Source: Plumapathes pennacea (lineage: Eukaryota; Cnidaria; Anthozoa; Antipatharia; Myriopathidae). Taken from it: a DNA stretch of 64,000 bases. Shown piece by piece: positions 25,901-35,976 of this stretch (position 1 is the stretch's first letter; every line of letters starts with the position of its first letter). The notes under the pieces are model-generated. The model was given only the letters and a program-made list of their open reading frames with translations. It ran no database searches and had not been told where the DNA came from. The translations under genes were made by a program, and so were the position numbers. The stretch spans positions 17,372,597 to 17,436,596 of the forward strand of contig OZ038466.1 of assembly GCA_964036295.1 (NCBI GenBank). Reading direction: 5' to 3'.

Positions 25901-28482
25901 TTTTGCGTCAGAAAACGAAGCCCGAGGGATGCTAGTCGAGTTATCTTTCGTCCACTGTTGAGCGTTTGTGCACTTCAGGCTGAATTCTGATCCCACCAGC
26001 ACGGTTTTATTCTTGACTGGCATTTGGTAAACTGATACACAAAAAATGTAAGTTATTTTATTTGTTCCTGATTGGCTAATCAAGAATGCAGCCAAACATG
26101 AAAACCGTAGCAAACGCAAAACTAAAGAAATCATACGATTCATAATACTTTCAACAGTTTTTTGAAAATCACTCTGTGCACTGAGACACGTACCAGGCCC
26201 CACGGGTTCTTGTGCAACTCTGGATACGGATGACGTCAAAGCAACAGTTGGCAGGACTTCACTGTAGGCACCGAGTGTAGTTGGATATATCGTCGAAGAG
26301 AGAAATTTGGGCGTTGCTTCCACGTAAAGTACAGTCTTATATGAAGTACTTCCACTCGGATCCACCGATACAACGTTTATACTTGCAACACCGACAGATA
26401 ATGATTTCTCAAAGGTTGGAAGATTCTCCGCAGAATCCTGCAATAAATGTGATATTATTATATCACCACGATTGTGATGATTAACAATACCATGATTTGC
26501 CTCCGGAAAGGTGTGTTCGGAAAGTTGGTAGGCCGAACGTACAGAGATATCGAACTCAAAACGGATGGCAAAACAATCAGTTTTTCAGTCCAGCCAGAGG
26601 CCTTGCAGTTATACTAGTTTGTGCTAGCATGAGATACCGTACTGATGTCTGAAACTAAAAGCTAAAAACTTAAATCGTTAGTCCCTATTTTTGTAAGCCT
26701 TTTAGCGGAAATTTAGACGTAAGGGTTGCATCCAATATCACTATATAGTCGTTCATTTTTTTTAGTAGGTGGGGGTTGGGTGTTTTGAATAAGCCGTTGA
26801 GATGTATTCTTTGTTTATTTCTATTTATTTTTTATATTTAGTTGTGATGACAGTTCCCTTCTCGAAATAATTATTTTGCTCATCTTAATTTCCATAAAAA
26901 GAATGCAAAACATATATCATGCACACTATCTTTTTATCAACTGTTCTAACTATCGCCTGCTTTTTTGGATGTGTTCGACATGAAGGAATAGAAGATAATG
27001 ATTATATAATGCTGGGCGAACTGAAGTCAACATTAAATCCAATAAAATAAAAAATCAATCGTATTTCGTGGTGCAAATCCTACATTTATATTGATTTACT
27101 TGATTGCAGACAGGTGTCTTATCGTAAACAAATTTATTGTCATAAATAATTCAAACATTCAATTCAAGTCGAGTAAATTAGTACTCTTTAAATCAACTAT
27201 CACAGATTTAATTTTTATTTCCTTGACCGTGATCAAATATTAACATTGTTAATGCGCAGAATTGTCCAGTCTTGTGCGGTTTTTAAAATTGAAAAAATAT
27301 CTGCTGTTATCTATCATCTTCACACACTACCATGATTAACATAAGTTGAGCGGCAAGGCAGATAAAGTAAAGTGTAAATTGCATAAGACGTACATTTATT
27401 ATTTTCATCGCCATTTATTTCTTCCCACATTGGCTGAGAGTTTAAAATTCAAGAGATGATCTTCATAACACAACGTTAACAATACTATTTCAATTTACTC
27501 GTTCAAAACTTGCACTTTCTTTAGTTAGCAGTCAATTGGTTTCATTTGACAGTTCGAAAGTCGAAGTTTCCTGTTTCAATCTAATTCGGCTTGACTTAGG
27601 AATCGAAAAGACTAAGAAAAAATACAAAACTAAATACTAGATGTATAGCTTGGATCGACTTAGGGCCGGTCGATGTGTGATAGCTGTACTCCGTGAAAGA
27701 ATTTGAAGTTGACGTTTCGAGCGCTAAGCCCTTCGTCTGAGGAAATAGGTTGAGGACTATTTACTCAGGCGAAGGGCTAGCGCCCGAAACGTCAGCTTCA
27801 AATTCCAGTTTACGGCGTCTAGCTTTCACGCATGCGACCCTCAGTCAATTCAAGTTATACGTATTTCTCCACGCCGACGCAGTCAATATAGTTCTCTTTA
27901 GAGCTGGTTTTCCATTAAATACTAGACGACTTGACGAACATCATGGCGAGGAATTGAACGATTCCAAGATTATTCTTTCCAGTAGCAGGACGTTTTTTAA
28001 AAGATATATAATAACAACTTGTGCTATTACGATGGACCCATTGCTTGTTGCTCGTTTTTCTTGGAGGGAGCCGATGGGGCTTTTAATTTAACATACTAGT
28101 CTATCAGTTGAAGGGTTTCTAGGGAATTAAACTCGCTCAAAGATCAGCATAGAGCAGTAAAACTCACCTCATATTTGAGCTGCTGAAACACAAAGCCCTC
28201 GTCGTACACCAGATAGTTTTCTGATCGTTTGCATTGCTCTTGTAATCCGACGTCGTTTAGCTCACAAAGTGCTGTTTCTCCAGATATGCGGGTCGACTTC
28301 TTGTAGTTGTATGAACGGCATCTGGAACTGGCTTCACAAGCTAGGATGCAAGTCAGCCAGTCACAGCTATGAACGGTTTGAAATGCACTGTTCACCAGAC
28401 GATAGTTTTGATAAGTAAATGCACCCGATGCAATGGAGAACTCGCTAAGGACTCTCGCAATGAACAGAAAGTGTAGAGCCAT
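22955..28482 (-). CDS. gene A: secreted PAN - Ig - fibrinogen-like domain protein, 488 aa
   Basis: Five minus-strand exons join in frame: 28482-28168, 26437-26194, 26031-25789, 25509-25378 and 23487-22955. All have GT..AG borders and matching phases (1467 nt). The product has a signal-like N terminus (MALHFLFIARVLSEFS), then a PAN/apple-type domain (SCDWLTCILACEASSRCRSYNY...CELN). A Ser/Thr-rich linker follows, then an I-set-like Ig domain (SLKC...QQWTK...DAGMYECTG). The C terminus is fibrinogen-like (GEYWIDP, FLVYCDMTTAEGGWILIYR). Coral skeletal-matrix and nematocyst-type secreted proteins use similar PAN/FReD-like pieces, so extracellular adhesion, matrix or lectin-like binding is plausible; the exact role is unknown. 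The first exon is nearly identical to that of gene B. The start is the ATG just before the hydrophobic stretch; longer in-frame sequence upstream lacks signal-peptide character. Confidence 0.82.
23968..23996. repeat. (CAA)n microsatellite
   Basis: About nine CAA triplets in a row within the long last intron of gene A. Simple sequence only. Confidence 0.85.
25675..25788. repeat. short hairpin related to the 7.0-7.6 kb foldback family
   Basis: GGCCTGGGTCAAACATCGAA and ACTTCACACGAGTCGAACTC are mirrored by GAGTTTGACTCGTGTGAAGT and TCGACCTTTTCACATGGCC. It is about 110 bp, in a gene A intron directly beside the Ig exon donor. Same design as the element at 7017-7608, but internally deleted. Confidence 0.6.
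26438..28167. other. gene A intron 1
   Basis: No coding exon is needed here, because the PAN and linker exons join in phase 0. The segment is AT-rich. A palindromic repeat (27640-27917) occupies its upstream part. Confidence 0.5.
27640..27917. repeat. palindromic Penelope-like repeat (related to 9060-9262)
   Basis: TTTGAAGTTGACGTTTCGAG and CGCTAAGCCCTTCGTCTGAG are mirrored by ACTCAGGCGAAGGGCTAGCG and CCCGAAACGTCAGCTTCAAA. The downstream flank carries the reversed AGAGCTGGTTTTCCATT phrase found at 9060-9080. The CGAAGGGC...CGAAAC core is the same type as in the DPYD intron copy. Confidence 0.6.
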
Positions 28483-29349
28483 AATGTATTGATGTTCAAC
28501 CAGCCCTCGGCTGAGATCGTCGACGTTTTTAGAATATGTTTCCGGGGAAACAGGAATCATCGCCAGCTGTGAGCGTTAAAATTCACGTGGACCTTATTTA
28601 AAACCTCGGTGAACCATTTTTTATTAGCTCTTTTCGGTCTCTCTATTCGCTCGGCACATGTACATGTCTCTGGAGATTAATGGAGATAAATTTCCGGAGA
28701 CGTATTCAAACGAAGCAGTTAATGAACTTCGATGTGTGGGACGGGAAAAAAGAGTCAATCAAGCACATGCTGTTCTACTTGAGACAACAATGCCAACTAA
28801 TTTGTAGTCAGCCGAGTAATTAGTGCCTCTGAGTGAAAATTTGTGGAGGTTCGAGGACTTCGAGGCGTGAATTGCAGTTACGGTGAATAAATATATTTTA
28901 CAACCCCGAGGAAGTGTTTGCTCTGCTGCGTCGAATCAAACGTGTTTTTCACTTTTCACTCCCGATTTTGTTTATACGAAAACAGAAACCGGGGCATTTA
29001 GAATACGACCCATTACGACTTTTGTGAGCATAGCAGTCCGGGGTGAGGTAAAGATAGGGACTGCCAGTACTGACATAATAGTGCCTTCAAAATGGCGCCC
29101 ATAGTTTGGACTTTGCATGTCTTTATGAAAGCGAGGCTTTTTGCTAGACTCGAATGTTGTATTTATTGAGCTAAACTCTCGGTTTCAATACGTAATGTAC
29201 GTGTTTTATGTGTTATTGTTAGAGCTGATGTCAGATCCCCGTTCTCCCTTAGGTTTGTTTGACACCGCGGGATTTCGAACACGCAGTTACCTTGCTTTTG
29301 AGTCAGCGGTTATGGCACAAAGTGCAGGTTTTGTAGTTAAATAGAACTT

Positions 29350-29452
29350 AGCCAAGACTTAGCCAGAAAACTCAACACTAGGGCTTGACTCAAATATAAG
29401 CTCAAGACTTAGCCAAGAAACTCAATACTAGGACTTGACTCAAATATAAGTT
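29350..29452. repeat. imperfect tandem duplication, about 58-bp unit, two copies
   Basis: GACTTAGCCAgAAAACTCAA, then ACTAGGGCTTGACTCAAATA, is followed directly by a second copy with a few changes (ACTAGGACTTGACTCAAATA). No function is suggested. Confidence 0.75.
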
Positions 29453-29901
29453 AGTTAAAGACATTTTCTATAACATAAGTTGCGCACAAGAAAAACGAGG
29501 CTTGCACTCGATATTAAATTTTACCTCGAATTATGAGAAGTGAGATGGCCATGGCGGCGAACGCTGACCAACGGAAGTGATGTCAAGAACGTATTTCCGC
29601 AGTGTCGGTTTGTGGTTAGACGGGTGAACTATGCGCATGGTGTATTTAATACCTTCTTTGCCGTGATTAGCAGAAATTATAGTCTAGATCAAATTTATTC
29701 AATGTTATAAGTTGTTTGTGTGTTAATTACATAGAAAGGAAAGCAATTGTGGTATTCCTCTTTAAAATAATATAAGTTCTAAAAATTATTGTTTCCAGAG
29801 ATTATAAGTGGCAAGTGCTACATCTTAATAAAAGCCGTTATTGCTTGTTGAATGTGTTTATTGTTTTAAAAAACATATAGTAGTATATTGTAGCCATTTA
29901 A

Positions 29902-30103
29902 CCCTTTCACTCCCCAGAGTGACCATTTGTAATTTTCTTCTTCAGTTTCTTACCAGAAGTATATCGCACAGTAAGGAAAGCTTGTCTTTTTATAACTTGC
30001 TCACACGAAATCTGATTTAACTATCAATTTTTATTACATCACTCATAAATGTTCTTCTAAAAGGGTTGGAAGAATCTTTAATTTGAGCTTGGAAGTGAAA
30101 GGG
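29902..30103. mobile_element. 202-bp TTAA-flanked MITE, CCCTTTCAC ends (piggyBac-like)
   Basis: TTAA at 29898-29901 precedes CCCTTTCACTCCCCAGAGTG; AAGTGAAAGGG is followed by TTAA at 30104-30107. The interior (AGTTTCTTACCAGAAGTATA; TAACTTGCTCACACGAAATC) matches the ends of the 15081-15809 element, so it is an internally deleted family member. Confidence 0.75.
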
Positions 30104-30416
30104 TTAACGGGGCTGCATAAAATCTAAATGGTACATCACAGCTCAGTAAATAAGCACAGTCCTGTTACCAAACAATTGTTTCATTATCATCAGTATGCAT
30201 TAAGAAGACAGCATTCGGTCTGAGCCTTCTCTCAGAAACCTGATTTTAGAGTACCCAGTTTAGTCACAACCTTGCCAAAAAGAAGAAAGTAATCAGCCAT
30301 CAAACAAATGATGTCCCTTAATTTCTAATCCCAAACCAAGTTGCAGTCATTTCTTAGTGACGTATCCGTTGCCATAAAGATCTCAGAAATCTCTTCGGCG
30401 TGAAGAGAAAGTGAGG

Positions 30417-32154
30417 CTAAACATCAACTCCAAGCCAAGTCTGTGTAGTTTTCCTTTTGGTTGATACACAACGAAATTTACGGTTGCGAAAATTATAACG
30501 ACCAAAATTCTGCTCATGCTGAACAGCTCTAACGGTGGCGTTGAACTGGCAATTTCCGGTACTGTATGTTCCTATGTGGAACATTGTACCGTCTCTTTGA
30601 AACGATGCCGCGGTGCAGTTCTTGCAATCCACTCCACGAATATTGAGTCGCTCGTACAGACGGCATTCGCCGTACCACATCTCGAATATCTGAAACGCGT
30701 CCAACTTTGCTCTTGCATAATCAGTGTAAACCAGGCCATCGCTCTTAAAATTACACGTAAATCTTACGTACGTAGATTGATCGGCAATGCGTTGCATATT
30801 GACTCGAGACAAGCGGTACTGGTTCCACTGCGGCGATTTCTCATTTACAGGGAAATTGTAGCTCATGTGTTGTGTGGTAAACAGAGCGTTGTTAGCGTAG
30901 GAATACGATTGGACTAGAGTCCAGATGAAGTGTGGCTCGGAGGTGAAGTCGCAATAAACAACAAAAAGCTTCGTTTCGTTTGCGTCATGGATTGAATAAA
31001 TCCCCGAAGCGTTGGCACCATTTTCTTTGTGATCTTTGCAGCTTTGGGGGATCTTTTTCTCGCACGTAATTCCAGAAAAACCAACAGGGCAGGTCCACGT
31101 ATTAACAGCTGTTTTCTGTTGATCACCAGCAAACAAAAAGTGAAATATAAATTATATAAATTAGATTTTCGCCACCTGTTCGGCCTTTCCAAAAGATAAA
31201 CTACACTCAATTAGAGCACAAAAGCTTCTTGTTTAGCCACTCTCACCGACGTGGCACATTTTTAGTTTGATCTTAGGCGGGCAGTTGGAAGTTGATTTTA
31301 TTGCTGGACTGAGTCAAATGTGTTCGAACGGACATTGAGGCCCCGGCCAAAATGCATACCTTTCGTGCGTTTTTGCTTTTCGTCCGCACTGAAACGATGA
31401 CTTGAAAACGGAGGTTTTCTAAACCGGTTCCCAAAGTGGAGACTTTCGAAAACGAATTAGTGTGGACGAGCGAAAACGGAGGTTTTTAAAAACGCATAGC
31501 CCGACGGGAGACGCCTGACGTAGCCTAAAATGATTGACCCAGCTCAAAACTAACATGAGAACAACATATCTATTACAAAGAACGTATAATTTTCTAGCGA
31601 TCATAAAACAGTTAAAGCTTTCAAGGTTTTGACAACTTCGCCTTGGCAGTGAAACAACTCGGCGACAGGAATAATACTATTAGGGGGAACTCACTGCTGG
31701 ATGGCATTCTTTTTTCTTGGAGGGAAGGGGGGGGGGGGCTTTTAATTTAAGGAGTAGCATGTTTTAACAGTTGGAGTTTTTTATTGGGGTCAAATTCGCT
31801 AAAGGATCAGCACAGAGCAATAAAACTCACCTCATATTTGAGCTGCTGAAACACAAAGCCCTCGTCGTACACCAGGTAGTTTTCTGGCCGATTGCATTGC
31901 TCTTGTAATCCGACGTCGTTTAGCTCACAAAGTGCTGTTTCTCCAGATATGCGGCTCGACTTCTTGTAGTTGTATGAACGGCATCTGGAACTGGCTTCAC
32001 AAGCTAGGATGCAAGTCAGCCAGTCACAGCTATGAACGGTTTGATATGCACTGTTCACCAGACGATAGTTTTGATAAGTGAACCTGACGTCCAATGCAAA
32101 GGTTAATTCAGGAGTTACGAGGACACTCGCTAAGAAAAGAAAACTCAAAATCAT
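30417..32154 (-). CDS. gene B: secreted PAN - partial EGF - fibrinogen-like protein, about 340 aa
   Basis: Exon 1 (32154-31831) encodes a signal peptide (MILSFLFLASVLVTPELTFA) and a PAN/apple-type domain almost identical to that of gene A. It ends at GAG|GTGAGT in phase 0. The last exon ends at a stop at 30417 and most simply begins at 31115 after AACAG, also phase 0. It holds the C-terminal half of an EGF domain (WTCPVGFSGITCEKK) and a fibrinogen-like domain (ASGIYSI, FVVYCDFTSEPHFIWTLVQ, about 200 aa) nearly identical to that of gene C. The first half of the EGF domain present in gene C is missing, or is encoded by an exon I could not find between 31116 and 31830. Extracellular binding or matrix role inferred from domains only. 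Confidence 0.75.
31340..31510. repeat. dispersed repeat with GAAAACGGAGGTTTT phrases
   Basis: GTTTTTGCTTTTCGTCCGCA, two copies of GAAAACGGAGGTTTT, and GTGTGGACGAGCGAAAACG are typical of hAT-like non-autonomous ends. It lies in the gene B intron. Termini are not resolved. Confidence 0.4.
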
Positions 32155-33056
32155 TTTTTCATTGATAATTTCAACGAAAAATGATAATTTAGCTCCGGAG
32201 TCGCCAAAGCTTGGAGTTGAAATGATGTAATAATTATGATTATGCTTTTTTTAATTAGAGGCTATGGCTCAGTGATAGCGCTGTCATTGAGTTTTACGGA
32301 AAGCTTTTGTACAGCTTCTGCGGCGGTGTCTCTTTTTGCTGTCAAGAGGAAGTTCAATTATTGAGCACTTTACATAAGAGTAAGTTAATAAAGTGCTGAA
32401 TAAGAACAAGAGGGCTATGAAAAATGTGCTATTAGATTTTATGACAACAAGAATGCTTTTTGTAAACTGATTGCATGTGAATGGTACAACTGCATGGTTA
32501 CAGTTATTTGTGGCCAGCTCCGTGATGTTACACGAGACGATTTTTTACGACGATGTTTCGAGCGGCATTATTTATCTTACAGAAACTGTAGTATTTTGTA
32601 ATCAAACCACTTTTCGGTTGTACGGAATCGATCCCTTCTTATAACACCCAATTCAACGCGGTTTGCCTAAACGGAAACGCCTTGGTATAAACACAATCCG
32701 AATTTCTGCCGTTTAAGCCGCCGCTTTATCTGAAGTAAGTTGTTCTTAGACATGAGTGTCGCGGCCCAGTATTTCACCGGGAGGGAGAATTTTCACCGAG
32801 ACTAGTATAATCTGACCAATGAAAAACTGAACAAGTGTTTTATGCACCAACCAGAGTTTACTAGAAATTAATCTAGAAATAAGGCTTTTTCTGACAGCTT
32901 AACACCAGCCTGCTTATTTCAATTATTCTCGACATTTCTCGTACTTTTGTCACGTCAGTTTTGCGGCAGCTGGTAAAAGATGACATGCCGCATGAGCCGA
33001 AAGCACAAACGTTTTTCTACCATAGACATAAACTCCAGTTGTCACACTCTGAAAGC
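32155..33056. other. upstream of gene B up to the BEL/Pao insertion
   Basis: This must contain the gene B promoter. I see no convincing TATA box or other gene. A tRNA D-arm-like phrase (TGGCTCAGTGATAGCG, about 32269) has no matching B box. Nothing else stands out. Confidence 0.35.
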
Positions 33057-33061
33057 CGGAA

Positions 33062-33573
33062 TGTCGCGTTCCCAGCACCACTGACACGGGGTGTAGCGTG
33101 CCGAAGTTCGCCAGTTTAACCAATGCGTACAGGTAGCAGACGGACAGCGAGATTTAAGCGGTTTAATTCAGGCTGGGCCGACTTCACAAGTACACAGATA
33201 CGGTAAAAACTATAAAACAAATAATCACAGGAGTTTAAGGAACGGAAAAATACGCTTCTTACAAATCCGAAAGGATCAAAGGTCGACAGGTTAACACTCA
33301 CGTTTGGTCTTGACTCCTGAACTACGAAACTCCAAAGAAAGCTCCTAAACTCCAGTAAAACTCCGATAGAACTCCAGTGACTCCTGATAGTTGAGTGTTC
33401 TAACTCCGACTGAATTGACTAAGGCTTTGTTCTAAATAACACACCTAAATTCCTAAAATTGTGCGGCCAGCAAAACGGATATAACGTAATCAATTGAATC
33501 AATGCTCTCTTTTTTTTTTAACAAAACAATCAGTCTCTATATATAAACGGTTCCTTTGTCTGTAATCATGACA
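33062..33573 (-). repeat. 3' LTR of the BEL/Pao element (512 bp)
   Basis: Starts TGTCGCGTTCCCAGCACCAC and ends AATCATGACA. It matches the other LTR except for GGGG/GGG near 33090, G/A near 33376, and a T-run three bases longer. Confidence 0.95.
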
Positions 33574-33624
33574 CTCCTCGCCCAAGGATGGACGATCATC
33601 CTTGCTACCCGTACTGTCTGCTGT

Positions 33625-35925
33625 CTACGTCCTCGTAGTCTCCTTGCCGTTGCCCTGCACTGGCACTAACAGAACTAGCTCCTTGATGGGGCGAAGCATG
33701 ATCTTCTTCTTGCCATCTCTCAGCACTGTGACTGTGGCTTTCCTCACCCTGCCATCGTCGCTCTTGATTGGCTTCGTGACTCGTCCCAATGGCCAGTCGT
33801 TACGGTAGGCTCCCTCGTTCTTCACCAGCACTACATCTCCTTCGACGAGGTTTCTCTCCGGGTGACTCCACTTCCGCCTGGGTTGAAGGTTCTGTAGGTA
33901 TTCACGTCGCCATCGTAGCCAAAACTGGTCTGCGAGATACTGGACGCGCTTCCAGCGGCGGCGTGCGTACAGGTCGGCGGGAACGAAGTCACCAGGAGGG
34001 GGGCCTGATGGACGTGTCTTCATGGTGAGTAGCATGGCGGGTGACAATGGGAAGGGATCGTCTACATCGGATGGTAAAGCAGCTATCGGCCGGGCGTTGA
34101 CAATCGATGTCACTTCTGCCATTAGCGTCACCAGGAGCTCGTGTGTGAGCTGTGCTTTACCGAGCTCTGCGAGCATGGTGTCTAATACACGACGGATCGT
34201 GCCAATCTGCCGCTCCCATGCTCCTCCAAAATGTGAGGCGTGAGGCGGATTGAACTTCCACTCACATCCCTGCTCTGCGACGAATCTTTCCATCTTCCCA
34301 TGATCCATAGTTTCTAATGCTTCGTCCAGCTCCGATTTTGCTCCAACGAAGTTGGTTCCGCGGTCACATCTCATTATGGCTGCGGGGCCGCGCAATGCGA
34401 AGAAGCGCCTCAGTGCGCAGATGAAGGCGCTCGCATCCATGGACTCCAGCACCTCGATGTGCACTGCTCTACTGCTGAGGCAGGTGAATACGAGGCCCCA
34501 GCGTTTTGAATTGGCTGCGCCACCTCTCATCTTACGTGTTTGGACTGCCCAGGGACCGAAGACATCAAACCCGACGTTCGTGAATGGTGGGCCAACTTCG
34601 GTTCTGTCCGCGGGGAGATCGGCCATGCGCTGCGTCAGGGGCGGACCTCTCAGCTTTTTGCAGGGTATGCACGAGCTCAGCTCCTTTGCTACCAAACGGT
34701 GGCCTCCTTTTAGCCAGTAGCCAGCTTGGCGAATTGCACCATGCGTTATCTGACGGCCTTGGTGGTGGCATTGCTCATGATAGTGGCGTACTATCAGTCG
34801 CGAGATGTGGTGATTCTTCGGCAGAAGGACTGGGTGTTTTTCGTTGTACGCTAATCCCGCTCGTCGAAGTCTTCCACCGACGCGAAGTATACCGTCACTG
34901 CCGACGAAGGGATCGAGCTGATATAGATGGGATCCTTTTAGCGCCTTCTTCCTTGCGATACTCTGTTCACGTTCTTCCGGCTTCTGAGTAGTGACTACGA
35001 ACTCTTGGCTCTGCAGTTCGTCGCTGAAGGTCTGTTCCTGTGTCGCGCGAACTATAGCGGCCGTTGCTTGTTTTAGTTCCTCTGCGGTTGGATGTCTCAG
35101 CATGTCGTGTTTTTCAGGTGCATCACTCTTCAACGCCGTCCCACTTATGTCGTTTCTTCGACGCTTGAATTCCTTGACTTTGACTATAAGAATTGCAATT
35201 GCACGTCGCAGGGATGAGAAGCTTGAGAACCGCTCAAATCTGTCAGCTTCCAGTCCCTGTCGTGGTTGGTTGTCTATTTTGACTTTGGCAATGATGACCT
35301 CTTTCCGTACTTCTGGGTCATCTTCGCTCGGCGCTGCGATCTCGCTGGCTGGGAGGGTGTTCTCCGTAGTTCTTAGAAAGTCGGGACCGTTGAGCCAAGC
35401 GGACTGCATTAGCTTGCTGGGTTGAATGCCGCGCGTGGCCTGATCTGCAGGGTTGCACTCACTCTCTACATATCTCCACTGTTGTGGTGACGATACGCTG
35501 CGTATCTGCTGCACTCTGTTTGCCACGTACACGTAAAAACGCTTGCTTTCATTTGTGATGTAGCCCAAGACTACTTTGGAATCGGTGTAGTAGGTAACTT
35601 GTGCTATCTCCATGTCGATTTCCTTCATTATGCGTTGCACTGCCTGGGTTGCTAATACGGCGCCGCACAATTCTAATCGTGGGATGCTCGTAGGGTGTGC
35701 AGGGGCCAGCTTGGCTTGACCATATACGAAGGGCACTGTCACTTTATTAGTGTCGTTGAAGAGGCGGAGATAGACTGACGCTCCAATGGCCTCTTGGCTC
35801 GCGTCTGAGAATGCGTGTATCTCCGCTCTTCTTATCGCGCCAAACTCCTTTGGCTTGTAGCATCTGGGAACAGATACGTCTTGTAGTTCTTGGAGGGAGT
35901 TCTTCCAGCATAGCCATTGGTGCAT
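33625..35925 (-). CDS. BEL/Pao Pol, downstream part: RNase H, integrase, C-terminal DUF5641-like
   Basis: A 766-codon stretch in the same frame as the upstream ORF, separated from it by one TGA plus 17 sense codons. It begins inside the RT/RNase H region. Visible: RNase H (HAFSDASQEAIGAS); an integrase zinc-binding HHCC module (HYHEQCHHQG...CIPCKK); the integrase core with Asp in GFDVFGPW, Asp in MRCDRGTNF and Glu in GGAWERQIG; and a C-terminal domain with RRWKRVQYLADQFW and a VLVKNEG phrase. The ATG at 35925 is internal to the original polyprotein and is probably not a true start. The catalytic residues are intact. Parasitic element; no host function suggested. Confidence 0.9.
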   Translation of the reverse strand: MHQWLCWKNSLQELQDVSVPRCYKPKEFGAIRRAEIHAFSDASQEAIGASVYLRLFNDTNKVTVPFVYGQAKLAPAHPTSIPRLELCGAVLATQAVQRIMKEIDMEIAQVTYYTDSKVVLGYITNESKRFYVYVANRVQQIRSVSSPQQWRYVESECNPADQATRGIQPSKLMQSAWLNGPDFLRTTENTLPASEIAAPSEDDPEVRKEVIIAKVKIDNQPRQGLEADRFERFSSFSSLRRAIAILIVKVKEFKRRRNDISGTALKSDAPEKHDMLRHPTAEELKQATAAIVRATQEQTFSDELQSQEFVVTTQKPEEREQSIARKKALKGSHLYQLDPFVGSDGILRVGGRLRRAGLAYNEKHPVLLPKNHHISRLIVRHYHEQCHHQGRQITHGAIRQAGYWLKGGHRLVAKELSSCIPCKKLRGPPLTQRMADLPADRTEVGPPFTNVGFDVFGPWAVQTRKMRGGAANSKRWGLVFTCLSSRAVHIEVLESMDASAFICALRRFFALRGPAAIMRCDRGTNFVGAKSELDEALETMDHGKMERFVAEQGCEWKFNPPHASHFGGAWERQIGTIRRVLDTMLAELGKAQLTHELLVTLMAEVTSIVNARPIAALPSDVDDPFPLSPAMLLTMKTRPSGPPPGDFVPADLYARRRWKRVQYLADQFWLRWRREYLQNLQPRRKWSHPERNLVEGDVVLVKNEGAYRNDWPLGRVTKPIKSDDGRVRKATVTVLRDGKKKIMLRPIKELVLLVPVQGNGKETTRT

Positions 35926-35976
35926 GAGTCTCTCTGGAAGGGGGTCATCCCTTGCAAGGGGCGTGTTGTCACTCGT

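Larger units (their letters stand above)
28483..30416. other. intergenic between gene A and gene B
   Basis: No gene is recognised. It contains an imperfect tandem duplication of about 58 bp at 29350-29452, a short TTAA MITE (29902-30103), and a tRNA B-box-like phrase (GTTCGAAATCC on minus, about 29275) without a convincing A box. Otherwise nothing is visible. Confidence 0.45.

Noticed and set aside
29255-29330. tRNA B-box-like GTTCGAAATCC on the minus strand
   Set aside because: No A box at the right distance; at most a SINE remnant.
30516-30917. Plus-strand frame of 133 codons, with a near-identical one at 57166-57627
   Set aside because: Antisense shadow of the conserved fibrinogen-like exons of genes B and C; duplication explains why both exist.
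31246-31300. Candidate extra exon of gene B with two cysteines (CPPKIKLKMC)
   Set aside because: It does not fit the phase-0 end of exon 1; kept only as a possibility.
32262-32310. tRNA D-arm-like TGGCTCAGTGATAGCG
   Set aside because: No B box downstream.
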